DNA of 64,000 nucleotides from Streptomyces liliiviolaceus (GTDB taxonomy: Bacteria > Actinomycetota > Actinomycetes > Streptomycetales > Streptomycetaceae): the NCBI RefSeq assembly GCF_018070025.1, contig NZ_JAGPYQ010000001.1:8308001-8372000 (forward strand), in the 5' to 3' direction. Made by a program: the position numbers and the translations under genes. The notes under the pieces were generated by a model that ran no database searches, was not told the origin of the DNA, and saw only the letters and a program-made list of their open reading frames with translations. Below, one piece after another: positions 44,028-52,271 of this stretch (its first letter is position 1; the number at the start of each line of letters is the position of its first letter).

Positions 44028-46026
44028 CGGCGTTTCCCCTCCCGTCCGCGTCCGGGCCCCTGCCGCCCTGCCCGTCGATCACGATGCCGCCCAGGGTGTC
44101 CGCCAGGGTGAACGGCAGGCTCCCGTACGGTTCGCGTCCCGCGTCGACCACGACGACCCGCAACCGCGTCCGGTCCATGGCCCTGATGTCCGCCGCGGCA
44201 CGCAACGCGTCCTCGACCCCCTCCGCTCCCACCGGACCGCTCAGCCTCCCGGTGTGGCTGGCCCGCAGCGGTATGTTGCCGCGGCCGTCCGTGACCACGA
44301 CCAGCCACGCCTCGGCGAGGCCGCTGCCGTGTTGCCGGAAGGCTCGGCGCAGGGCTCGCGCCGCCTGCTCGATGCCGTGGGCGAGCGGACTGGCACGGCC
44401 CAGGGGCCGGTACAGGGCCGCGAGCAGCCGTGGATCACGGACACTGCGCAGCGCGAAGGACTCCGCCCGCAGTTCGTCGGCCGCCTCGGCGCCGCCGATC
44501 TCCACGACGTGCACGGCGGCCCGCACGGTGTACGCCCATTGCAGGTAGGGGGCGAGGACGTCCTGCCAGTCCCAGTCGCCCCGGCACGTGTGGTCGAGGA
44601 CGAGTACGAGCATGCGCTCCGGTGCTCCGGCGCGGACATGACAGTGCAGGTCGGCGGCCGAGACCGTGAAGTGTTCAGCCCGACGCACGCGTTGGTGCAG
44701 GGCGGCTTCTCGCACGGTGCGCACGTAGGCGAGGTCGTTAAGGTCCCTGGCCCGTCGCGAGCCGATGACCACACCGCGCCGGGTGTCCGTTCCCGCCGTC
44801 CGCTGCCAGGGGCTGCGCAACGGGGCGAAGTCGCGCAGTACGCCGGCGCTGTCCTCGGGATAGGGGGTGGTGAGGGCGGTGGGAGTGCCGCCCGGTGCGC
44901 TACCGATGCCCTCGGCGGGTTCGGTTTCCAGCAGTGCCTGTCCGGCTTCGGCCCGGCGGCGCTCGGTCTGCTCGCCCTGCCCGTGTTTCCCGGTGTCACC
45001 CCGCGGTCGTGGGATCAGGCGCGGCGGGGGCGGTACGGCAGCCGCCGCGCCCGCCGCCGGCTCTGGCGCCCGGGGCGTGTCGGCCACGGCGAGACCCATC
45101 AGCCGCGCCGCGGCGTCGCAGTGTTCGACGCGCGCCGTCCCCTCTCCCTCCAATGCGGCGAGCGCACGGGCGAGCCGGGCCAGGGCGAGCTGCCTGCGCA
45201 CCCCCGTGTCCGGGCCGAGGAGACGGGCGACGCGCACGACGGTGTCGTCGGCGACAGCGACGGGCGGGGCACCGGTGTCGTCGACGGCACGGGCCGAGGC
45301 GGCGAGCCAGGTCGGCGGGAGGGCGCCGAGCAGCTGTTCGACGTCGAGGGTCGTGAGGCCCGCGACGGGCAGCCGGATGGCGAAACGGTCGAGCAGATGG
45401 TTGCTGATCCGGCCCGCGTCGGCCGAGCTGCAGGCGGCCAGCCAGCGGGCCCGGGGCCGGGCCTCGTGCCGCAGTCCCGCCTGTTCCACCACGGCCACGT
45501 CGGCGCCCAGCAGTTGGACCGCCCCGCGCATCCCGGCGACGCTGAGCCGGCACAGATCCGGTACGAGGACCACGGGCGGCGGAGCTCCCGTCCTGTCGTC
45601 CGCCTGGATGAGCGGACCCGGTTCGAGGCGGAAGGCGATGCCGTCCGCCTCCTGACGCAGCACGGGCCTGGTCCACAGATCCTCGTCGCGGCTGGTGGCA
45701 CCCAGGACGACCAGCGGGGCCCCCGGCTGCCGGGCACCGGCCAGAAGCCTGCCGAAGAGGCGGGCCACTCCATCGAGGAGCTGCGGCTCAAGGTCGAACA
45801 GCAGCACGCTGGAGAGCGCCGGGTCCACCGCGGCGCAGACGAGCGCTTGACACAGGCGCAGGGCAAGATCGTCCGGCTGCCCTCCCCGGCCATGTGGCCC
45901 GTGCGGCCCCCCGCTCGGCTCCGGTACCGCGCCGGAACGGGAACCAGGGCCGGTGTCGGCGCCGATACCGATGTCGAAGGCAGAACCGGTGTCCGGGGTG
46001 TCGCCGCTCGGCGGTTCCGTGGCCAT
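44017..46026 (-). CDS. BchD-like protein: degenerate AAA part plus VWA-like domain
   Basis: The chain of 669 residues has an N-terminal region like the Mg-chelatase D subunit without a Walker A motif (ALVCAAVDPALSSVLLFDLE, later NHLLDRFAIRLPVAGL and AALEGEGTARVEHCDAAARL). A Pro/Ala-rich linker and a C-terminal von Willebrand A-like domain follow (ERMLVLVLDHTCRGDWDW, AWLVVVTDGRGNIPLRAS, LRVVVVDAGREPYGSLPF). The MIDAS site DxSxS is replaced by DHTCR, so metal binding may be altered. It is encoded directly after the BchI-like AAA gene and overlaps the CHAT gene by 11 bp. The AAA/VWA pair probably forms a chelatase-like or MoxR-like remodelling machine; porphyrin chemistry is unlikely in this context. 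Confidence 0.8.
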   Translation of the reverse strand: MATEPPSGDTPDTGSAFDIGIGADTGPGSRSGAVPEPSGGPHGPHGRGGQPDDLALRLCQALVCAAVDPALSSVLLFDLEPQLLDGVARLFGRLLAGARQPGAPLVVLGATSRDEDLWTRPVLRQEADGIAFRLEPGPLIQADDRTGAPPPVVLVPDLCRLSVAGMRGAVQLLGADVAVVEQAGLRHEARPRARWLAACSSADAGRISNHLLDRFAIRLPVAGLTTLDVEQLLGALPPTWLAASARAVDDTGAPPVAVADDTVVRVARLLGPDTGVRRQLALARLARALAALEGEGTARVEHCDAAARLMGLAVADTPRAPEPAAGAAAAVPPPPRLIPRPRGDTGKHGQGEQTERRRAEAGQALLETEPAEGIGSAPGGTPTALTTPYPEDSAGVLRDFAPLRSPWQRTAGTDTRRGVVIGSRRARDLNDLAYVRTVREAALHQRVRRAEHFTVSAADLHCHVRAGAPERMLVLVLDHTCRGDWDWQDVLAPYLQWAYTVRAAVHVVEIGGAEAADELRAESFALRSVRDPRLLAALYRPLGRASPLAHGIEQAARALRRAFRQHGSGLAEAWLVVVTDGRGNIPLRASHTGRLSGPVGAEGVEDALRAAADIRAMDRTRLRVVVVDAGREPYGSLPFTLADTLGGIVIDGQGGRGPDADGRGNAGEW

Positions 46027-46035
46027 CCCTGTGCC

Positions 46036-46980
46036 TCAGCCGGTTTCGAAGAGGTCCCTGACACGGGCCTCGTCGTCCGTGGTCCAGTCGAACGTGCCGC
46101 CGTGGGCGGTCTCCGGCCTGCGGTGGCGGAACGCCATCGGCAGGACTCGCAGCAGATGACCGGGCTCCACGGTGTCCGCTCCCTCCAGGGCGGCCAGCGC
46201 GCGGGCCGCCAGCGTCGCGACGATCTCCCCGCGCTGCCCGACGGCCTCGACCCGCTGAGCCACCTGTGCGCACAGCTGGACCATCTCGTCCGGAACCTTC
46301 ATCGTCGCCACCCGGCTCCTGGCACTTTCCAGCAGGTCCCGCGTCGCGGTGTTGTCCTGCTCGGCCTCCTGGAGCCAGGGCGACTCCTCCTTCTGGTACT
46401 CCTCCTCGAAGGCCAGCACGGTCTTGATCGTCCGGTGCCGGGTCTCCGTGTCCTGCTGCTGGGCGGCGACCATGAGTCCGAACCGGTCGAGCAACTGCGG
46501 TCGCAGCCAGCCCTCTTCGGGGTTCATCGTGCCCACCAGACCGAAGGAGACATGTTTGGCGTCGGCCAGCCCCTCCCGCTGCACGGACAGGACACCCGTG
46601 GAGACGACATCGAGGATCACGTTGACGAGATGGTCGTCGAGCAGGTTGACCTCGTCGATGTACAGGAGCCCTTTTCCGGCCGCCTCTTCGAGGAGTCCCG
46701 GCTGCGGGCGGGCCTCGCCCCGCATCAGCGCCTCCAGCTCCCAGCCGCCGACCACCCGGTCGTCGGTGGCGTTGATGGGGAGGGTGACGGGCAGTTCCGC
46801 GTGCACCATCAGCGCGAAGGCCCGCACGATCGTGGACTTGGCGGTGCCCCGCGCGCCGGCCATCAGGACACCGCCGATGCGTGGCGCCACGTAGTTCAGT
46901 TCGAGCGCCAGCTTGAGGTCGTTCTGCCCCACCACACGGCTGTAGGGAAGGATGCGTATGGCTCCGGTCGTACGGCTCAC
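46036..46980 (-). CDS. BchI/MoxR-like AAA+ ATPase
   Basis: This 314-residue AAA+ protein is close in form to the Mg-chelatase I subunit. It has Walker A AGARGTAKST (Lys48), the insert ELEALMRGEARPQPGLLEEA, Walker B GLLYIDEVNLLDDHLVNVIL, sensor 1 FGLVGTMNPEEG, the arginine finger region RPQLLDRFGLMV, and a C-terminal lid helix ARALAALEGADTVEPGHLL. It should form a hexamer that acts with the VWA protein encoded next, 9 bp downstream. The GTG start overlaps the stop of the preceding small gene (GTGA). No chlorophyll or cobalamin genes are near, so a signalling or conflict role is more likely. Confidence 0.88.
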   Translation of the reverse strand: MSRTTGAIRILPYSRVVGQNDLKLALELNYVAPRIGGVLMAGARGTAKSTIVRAFALMVHAELPVTLPINATDDRVVGGWELEALMRGEARPQPGLLEEAAGKGLLYIDEVNLLDDHLVNVILDVVSTGVLSVQREGLADAKHVSFGLVGTMNPEEGWLRPQLLDRFGLMVAAQQQDTETRHRTIKTVLAFEEEYQKEESPWLQEAEQDNTATRDLLESARSRVATMKVPDEMVQLCAQVAQRVEAVGQRGEIVATLAARALAALEGADTVEPGHLLRVLPMAFRHRRPETAHGGTFDWTTDDEARVRDLFETG

Positions 46981-47384
46981 GAGTCGGTTCCCCCTCCGCT
47001 GCCCGGTAACGCCTCGACCGGGGCGGCGGTCCGCCACCGGAACGTGACCTGCAGCTGCGCTTCTGCCTTGCTGGTGACCAAGGCCGCCATGCCCGCGTCG
47101 ACCTTGATGGACAACTGCATCTCGATCTCGTCCGGTCGCAGATCGTCCGTCAGTTCGGCGAACCGGCCGACGGCCTGTGCGGCGCACCGCCGGGCCAGCT
47201 CCAGCCCGTCCGTGTACGCGTCACGGGCCACCTCCACGACACGCTGCGCGACCCGCCCTCTGACCTCCTCGTCGCCGTAGACGGCCGCGAGACCGCCATC
47301 GGCGTCCGGATCGAGGTCGACCTCAATCTGGACGGGGATGGGCCCGTCCGCGCCATCCGGTACGGGGCCCACTAGGATCACCAC
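46977..47384 (-). CDS. Trypsin-co-occurring-domain-like (Trypco1 / CU044_2847-type) small protein
   Basis: The 135-residue protein starts with a beta-rich part (IPVQIEVDLDPDADGGLAAV), continues with a long helix (AQRVVEVARDAYTDGLELAR), and ends in the strand pattern RPDEIEMQLSIKVDAGMAAL and AQLQVTFRWR. This resembles the small Trypco1 domain found beside trypsin-like, STAND and AAA/VWA conflict genes; the assignment is from recollected pattern. It is the first gene of the five-gene overlapping set. Its GTG start is followed by a second GTG. The function is unknown; an adaptor or sensor is plausible. Confidence 0.65.
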   Translation of the reverse strand: MVILVGPVPDGADGPIPVQIEVDLDPDADGGLAAVYGDEEVRGRVAQRVVEVARDAYTDGLELARRCAAQAVGRFAELTDDLRPDEIEMQLSIKVDAGMAALVTSKAEAQLQVTFRWRTAAPVEALPGSGGGTDS

Positions 47385-47489
47385 ACGTCCCCCCGGTGCA
47401 ACTGTCCTGTGCAGTACGGCTGTTGGGCGGGAACTGGCTTCATTCCCCGGCGTACATGGCGGTATGCGTCGAGGAGCCGACTTCCCGGC

Positions 47490-50400
47490 TCAGGTTTCCT
47501 GTGGTTCGAAGTCCCACAACAGACGCTCCCTACGGCGCGCCTGGACCGTGTAGGAGTGCTGGGCGCCGAACGCCGAGGTCAGATCGGACAGCGCCTCCTG
47601 CTCGACCTTCTCGGCCTGTTGGCCGCTCCTCAGCCCGCGCATGTCGTCGGCCAGGCCGATGCGGGCGAAGACCGTCAGCGGATGGGTCCGCCCCAGCGTT
47701 TCGGTGGCTTTGGTGACGGTGTCCTTGCTGAGTTCGGCGGCCGCGTCGAATTCGTCCACCAGTTTGCGCATCGCGGAGGCGTTCAGAGCACAGCCCAACG
47801 TCCATGGATGGTCCTGTCCCACCGCCGCCGTCATGTCGAGCAGAGCTTGCTCGACCATCGCGTGGGCCTGCTCGCGCTCACCCACGTCGGAGAGGATCAA
47901 CGCGTAATTGGCACGAGACCCCGCGATGTAGGGGTGTCCAGCGGGAAGCATCACCTCGTAACGGGCGATGACGGATTCGCTCACGGTGCGGGCCTCGTCG
48001 ACATTGCCGTGCCGGCGGGCGAAACAGCTGTATCCGGAGGTGACGATCAGCGTGGTCGGACTGGTTTCACCCAGCACGCGTTCGCTGCGTTCCCTCAAAT
48101 CAGCCAGAGCGGCGAGGAGTTGGTCCGTGTGCTCACGATCCCTTCCGCCGCTGCCATACGCGCAGAGAGCGTAGTTGTACTCCGCCAGCACAGTCACATA
48201 ATTGCCCGGCCCCACAGCCCTGCGCAGCTCGCGGACATTTTCTCTTTGAATCGATCCGGCTACTTTGTACTGACCCAGAAGACGGAGGTCCAGCGCGTGG
48301 TGGAATTCCGAGGACAGCGTTGACGGGTTCCGTGTGCTGAGGATCCGCCGCCGCTCCTCAAGCGTACGCCGGTCACATTCACGCGCCTGTTCATAGCGTC
48401 CCAGGAGCCTCAGAGTGACCGCCAGGTTGTTCTCGACGCGCAAGGTCGTCACGGAATCCGGACTCAAGGCGGCACGGCACGTCGGAACGAGCCACTCGCA
48501 GAGTTCCAGCGATTCCTCGTACCGGGCGAGTGCCCGCAGGTCCGCCGCCAGACCGCTGACCGCACGGATGTGCGCCAGGGACTCGGCGCCCTGGGCGTCC
48601 CTCAGGTACTCGATGGCCGACCGGGTGATGGCTTCCGAACGTTGGTACTCACCCACTCCGCGCAGCAGGTTGGCGTAGTGGTGTGCCACCTCCCAGACCT
48701 TCGGGTGGTTCTCACCGAGCAGTGAGCGCCAGGTGTCCATGGCGCGTTCACCGAGTTTGATACCTGCCACGTAGTCGCCGGACTGGTACATGTAGCGGAG
48801 GCTGTCGAGGACCAGGCGCTGTACGCCCCGGTCCTCGCTCATCAGCACATCCGCATGCTTGAGGTGCGGCACCAACTGGGCGTACTTCTCCCAGGAACGA
48901 ACGTCGTCCGGACTCCCGGGGTTTGCTGCTACGAGCGCTTGCCGCACCACGTCGATGAATTCCTGACGGTCTTGGTCCGGCATATTCTGGCGGACGATCT
49001 GATGAACCATTCGATGCAAGTAGAAAAGCCCTCCCGAGGTGCTGGCCTCATCGGAGTCCGCCGTCTGAAACTCCTCAGGGATGACGGAATAACGCCGCAG
49101 CTGTTTGACCGCCTTCTGCCACGCATCCGTGTCGTCCAGCAGTTCAGCGATCCGGTCGGGCACATGAACGGTCGGCATCTGCCGCAGTAGATCCACAGGG
49201 ATAAGACCCGGCGCGAAGAACGTACACAGCTGCAGGAGGTCGACGGATTCGGGCGCGGTCTCCCGGAGTTTGCCGAGAAGTATCGACCAGGACTGCTGGA
49301 ATGACATCCGGAAATCAGGCGATACCCTTACCGCACTCTGATCGACACTGCTCTCCAGCAGATCGATGTACTGCGTCACCGACATGTCCGAGTCGTTGAG
49401 CCAGCCGGCGGTCTGGTCCAGCGCCAGCGGCAGGTCTTCGAGCGCTTCGGCCAGTTGTTCCGCCTCGGACCAGGTCAGCCTCGGGGCACGACGGCGGATG
49501 AAGGCCACCGACTCGGTGCGGTCGTAGACCGGCACCTCCAGCAACTGGCTGTTGTGGTCACGCCATTGCGGGTTGCGGGACGTGATCAGTACATGGCCGG
49601 TGCCGGTCGGCACGAGGTCCGAGATCTCCTCCGGCTCATCGGCGCCGTCCAGGACCAGCAGCCAGTTGGCGTAGGGGTCGCCCCGACGCAGCGAGGTGCG
49701 CACCGCTCGCAGCCGCTCTCCGTAGTCGGCCCCCGTGGTGAGCCCGAGCTTCGGGGCGAGCTCCGCGAGGGCCCGCCGGTAGCCGGAGCGCTTTTCGGCG
49801 CGCACCCACCACACCACGTCGTACTCCAGCCGGAACCGGTATACGAACTCGGCGACCAACTGGGTCTTGCCCACCCCCGGCATGCCGTGGAAGGTCACGA
49901 CGCCCGCGCCCGGTTGCGCGTCCTGCAGCGACCGGTACGCGTCGTTCAGAAGTTTCTCCCGTCCGGTGAAACGGGTGTTGCGGCGTGGCACCGTCGGATC
50001 CCAGACCTCCGGACTGGCAGTCGGGAATCGCGGTGCCCGTCGTGCACTGTCGGTGGATTCCACCGGGGATCGGCCGAGCAAGTCCAGCCGGTCGAGAACG
50101 CGCCGCTCGGCCTCCTCGGCGCCCACGAACGTCAGATCGGTCGCGGCAAGCACCGTGGTGGCTGTCGGTACCGGCTGGTTGGTGACCAGGACGCCTGCGA
50201 ACCGCTCGGCCTCCGGCGCCACCACCTCACGAAGGGCCGTGTTCCATTCCTCGTACGTCCTCGGTCCGAGCTGGAAGTACCACTCGCTGACGACGATGAG
50301 GATCCGCCCCGGCGCGAGTCTCAGGTCCCGCAGTTGCTCCGCGAGCGGGACTTCGGAAGGCCCTTCCCAGCGCTGGTACACGACACGTTGCCCGTGACGT

Positions 50401-50519
50401 TCGAGCACGTAGCCGATCCAGGCCGCCCAAGCCCGGTTGTACCCGGCGAAACTTATGGTGACTGCCTGATTTTGGGCATGCCTGTCGGCCGGTCCGACCG
50501 GCGCACGGCTTTCAGACAT
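47490..50519 (-). CDS. TIR / NB-ARC / TPR protein, FxsT-like (paralogue 2)
   Basis: The 1009-residue STAND protein begins directly with a TIR-like domain (residues 18-140: AVTISFAGYNRAWAAWIGYV, ILIVVSEWYFQL, YEEWNTALREVV with Glu91 as possible catalytic residue). The NB-ARC follows (P-loop GMPGVGKTQL with Lys218, WLLVLDGADEP, LPLALDQTAGWL), then about ten TPRs and the C-terminus WDFEPQET. It matches the tetratricopeptide protein associated with FxSxx-COOH peptide systems. It is paralogous to the protein at 39232-42711 but lacks that N-terminal domain. A GGGGGAGG site precedes the ATG. It has its own candidate promoter, and more AT-rich codons (AAT, TAT) than its neighbours, hinting at transfer. 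Confidence 0.88.
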   Translation of the reverse strand: MSESRAPVGPADRHAQNQAVTISFAGYNRAWAAWIGYVLERHGQRVVYQRWEGPSEVPLAEQLRDLRLAPGRILIVVSEWYFQLGPRTYEEWNTALREVVAPEAERFAGVLVTNQPVPTATTVLAATDLTFVGAEEAERRVLDRLDLLGRSPVESTDSARRAPRFPTASPEVWDPTVPRRNTRFTGREKLLNDAYRSLQDAQPGAGVVTFHGMPGVGKTQLVAEFVYRFRLEYDVVWWVRAEKRSGYRRALAELAPKLGLTTGADYGERLRAVRTSLRRGDPYANWLLVLDGADEPEEISDLVPTGTGHVLITSRNPQWRDHNSQLLEVPVYDRTESVAFIRRRAPRLTWSEAEQLAEALEDLPLALDQTAGWLNDSDMSVTQYIDLLESSVDQSAVRVSPDFRMSFQQSWSILLGKLRETAPESVDLLQLCTFFAPGLIPVDLLRQMPTVHVPDRIAELLDDTDAWQKAVKQLRRYSVIPEEFQTADSDEASTSGGLFYLHRMVHQIVRQNMPDQDRQEFIDVVRQALVAANPGSPDDVRSWEKYAQLVPHLKHADVLMSEDRGVQRLVLDSLRYMYQSGDYVAGIKLGERAMDTWRSLLGENHPKVWEVAHHYANLLRGVGEYQRSEAITRSAIEYLRDAQGAESLAHIRAVSGLAADLRALARYEESLELCEWLVPTCRAALSPDSVTTLRVENNLAVTLRLLGRYEQARECDRRTLEERRRILSTRNPSTLSSEFHHALDLRLLGQYKVAGSIQRENVRELRRAVGPGNYVTVLAEYNYALCAYGSGGRDREHTDQLLAALADLRERSERVLGETSPTTLIVTSGYSCFARRHGNVDEARTVSESVIARYEVMLPAGHPYIAGSRANYALILSDVGEREQAHAMVEQALLDMTAAVGQDHPWTLGCALNASAMRKLVDEFDAAAELSKDTVTKATETLGRTHPLTVFARIGLADDMRGLRSGQQAEKVEQEALSDLTSAFGAQHSYTVQARRRERLLWDFEPQET

Positions 50520-50550
50520 GCAGCAGCCTCCCCCGCGTACATCGCGCGTG

Positions 50551-50578
50551 AGTCTATGACGCATGCAGGGATTGCCAA
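50551..50578 (-). promoter_or_regulatory. Candidate promoter of the FxsT-like gene
   Basis: On the minus strand TTGGCA and TAGACT are separated by 16 bp, a plausible vegetative promoter about 32 bp upstream of the ATG. The 210-bp gap to the HEXXH gene supports a separate transcript start. Confidence 0.4.
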
Positions 50579-50729
50579 CAGGGCTCATTAGGACGCGAGT
50601 TGGCGTGCCCGGGTATGCTGGGCGCACCCGCGAGCAATTCGCCCTATATGCACCATTCAATGGGTATTCGGACTGCGATCTTCACCCCTCCAAGAGACTG
50701 CGCGGCCTTGGGACACACCCGTGTTCCAC

Positions 50730-52238
50730 TCATTCGGCGGGCGTACGGCAGCGCACCCACCGCGCGTGGGCTGCACTCACGCGCTCCTCGGCACGGATCT
50801 GCATGCCCCGGGGAGGCGGTTCCTCTCCCATCCGCTCGCACGCCTCGGTCAGCCGATCGACCAGCAGACGTCCCTGCGCCGTGAGGGCGGTCGAGGCCGC
50901 GAGCACCGGCAGCGTCACCCTGACCTGCGCCCGATAGCGTGCGTGCTCGCCCCATGCGATGCTCCGTTGCTCAGGTCTCGGGGTGGCCGCCAACGCGCAC
51001 CGCTGGAAGAAATCCGCGAGCGCCACATGACTGTAGGCGCCCTGCAACAACCCGTCATAGGGCCTGGAATCCGGCCGCCACGGTGCGAAATATCGTTTTT
51101 GTGGCCCCTCCCGATGCAGCACGACCATGTCACTGAGAGCTGCCAGTTTGGCGTGCTGCACCTCGTGCACGAGAGTCGCTGCGAAGGTGGCGGAAGTGGG
51201 CGGCGTACTGCTGAGCACGGCCCCGAAAGCCTCCCTCCGGGTTCCGCTGCAGCTTCCCGTTCCCCCGTCGGGCGCCCCGTGGCCCGCAGGTGGGGCCAGA
51301 GGGACGAGACAGCGCAGTAGCGCGGCGACCTCCGCGACCCGGTGCTCACCGCCGAGTTGCAGGATCGAACGCACTCCCGCCCAGGAAGTCAGCCAACGCT
51401 CCCGTTCCGCCCTGTCGAGGGTGGCCGGACCACTCAACGCCTGGTGGCGGGAACCACCGTCCACCGTGCGATGCGGATCGAGATCGTCGAGAGGGACGGG
51501 AGCGGACTCGGGCAGCAGCCCGGGAAGAAGGTGAACCGGTCTCCAGGCGGTCGCGGCGGACCGGGTCGCGAATCCGGTCACAGGCGCGAGCCCGAGGCCG
51601 ACGCCGAAAGCCGTCAGGTCGTCCCGCTCCATCACGTCCACCACCACGTCGGCCTCACCGCGCCGGCGAAGTGTCATACGACCGTCCCGGGCCACCACCT
51701 CGACGTCTCCGCCGCCGATCGCGCCCAGCGCCCCCAGGGAGGGCAGCGCCAGCACTCCGTCATACGCGGACAGCCGCGCCGAGAACGGCACCCCGGCCCG
51801 TACCGCGGCCGCCGCGGCGAGCGCGCTGAAATAGCCGAGTTCGCGGCGCAGGGAGCGGGCCCGTCGCTGCCGCGCCGTGCGGGGAATCGTTTTCGTACTC
51901 AGGGCGCGCAGGCAGCCGCGGGCCCACGGGCCGACGAGCGGGTACAGGATCTGGGTACGGGCGGGAGAGTGCCTGACACTCTTTCCCTCACCCGGCGGCT
52001 CCTCCGCCTCACCCGCCCGGTCGGCCTCCTCCAAAAGCGCCCAGTCCGTTCGGAACCTCTGACGCAGCGCAGGCGGGCAGATCTCGGCATCGGCTTCCTC
52101 CACGACGTCCAGGACCGCACGGAGCAGAAGCAGGCGCCGCACCTGCTGATCCCTCACGAGGAGGGCCAGAGTGTCCGGGCCGCCTTCGGTGCGGCCCAGT
52201 TCGCTCAACGCCTGCTCCGGCAGTGGCGACGGGATCAA
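50730..52238 (-). CDS. HEXXH-motif putative peptide-modification protein
   Basis: The chain has 502 residues and carries the zinc-protease-like motif HEVQH (His358, Glu359, His362) in TLVHEVQHAKLAALSDMVVL. The rest is mostly helical with no membrane segment. This is the form of the HEXXH domain that accompanies or is fused to FxsB-type radical SAM enzymes in FxSxx-COOH peptide loci; its chemistry is not known. The TTG at 52238 is chosen: AGGAG lies 7 bp upstream, and earlier in-frame starts overlap the radical SAM coding region. The start lies in the second half of a 20-bp tandem duplication, 16 bp after the radical SAM stop. Confidence 0.83.
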   Translation of the reverse strand: MIPSPLPEQALSELGRTEGGPDTLALLVRDQQVRRLLLLRAVLDVVEEADAEICPPALRQRFRTDWALLEEADRAGEAEEPPGEGKSVRHSPARTQILYPLVGPWARGCLRALSTKTIPRTARQRRARSLRRELGYFSALAAAAAVRAGVPFSARLSAYDGVLALPSLGALGAIGGGDVEVVARDGRMTLRRRGEADVVVDVMERDDLTAFGVGLGLAPVTGFATRSAATAWRPVHLLPGLLPESAPVPLDDLDPHRTVDGGSRHQALSGPATLDRAERERWLTSWAGVRSILQLGGEHRVAEVAALLRCLVPLAPPAGHGAPDGGTGSCSGTRREAFGAVLSSTPPTSATFAATLVHEVQHAKLAALSDMVVLHREGPQKRYFAPWRPDSRPYDGLLQGAYSHVALADFFQRCALAATPRPEQRSIAWGEHARYRAQVRVTLPVLAASTALTAQGRLLVDRLTEACERMGEEPPPRGMQIRAEERVSAAHARWVRCRTPAE

Positions 52239-52271
52239 GAGGTGTCTCCTGGGATCAAGGGGTGTCTCCTC
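52232..52271 (-). repeat. 20-bp tandem duplication carrying ribosome-binding site and TTG start
   Basis: Two copies of AGGAGACACC(C/T)CTTGATCCC lie in tandem, differing at one base. Each has an AGGAG and a TTGA where a TTG start overlaps a TGA stop. The upstream copy ends the radical SAM gene; the downstream copy starts the HEXXH gene. A start at the first TTG gives only a seven-codon peptide. Confidence 0.85.

Noticed and set aside
46036..46980. Magnesium or cobalt chelatase subunit as the function
   Set aside because: The sequence is chelatase-like, but there are no tetrapyrrole genes nearby and the neighbours are TIR-STAND and CHAT genes.
43945..47280. Long plus-strand open frame opposite the CHAT, VWA and AAA genes
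   Set aside because: It crosses several real genes with clear motifs on the other strand and has no domain of its own.
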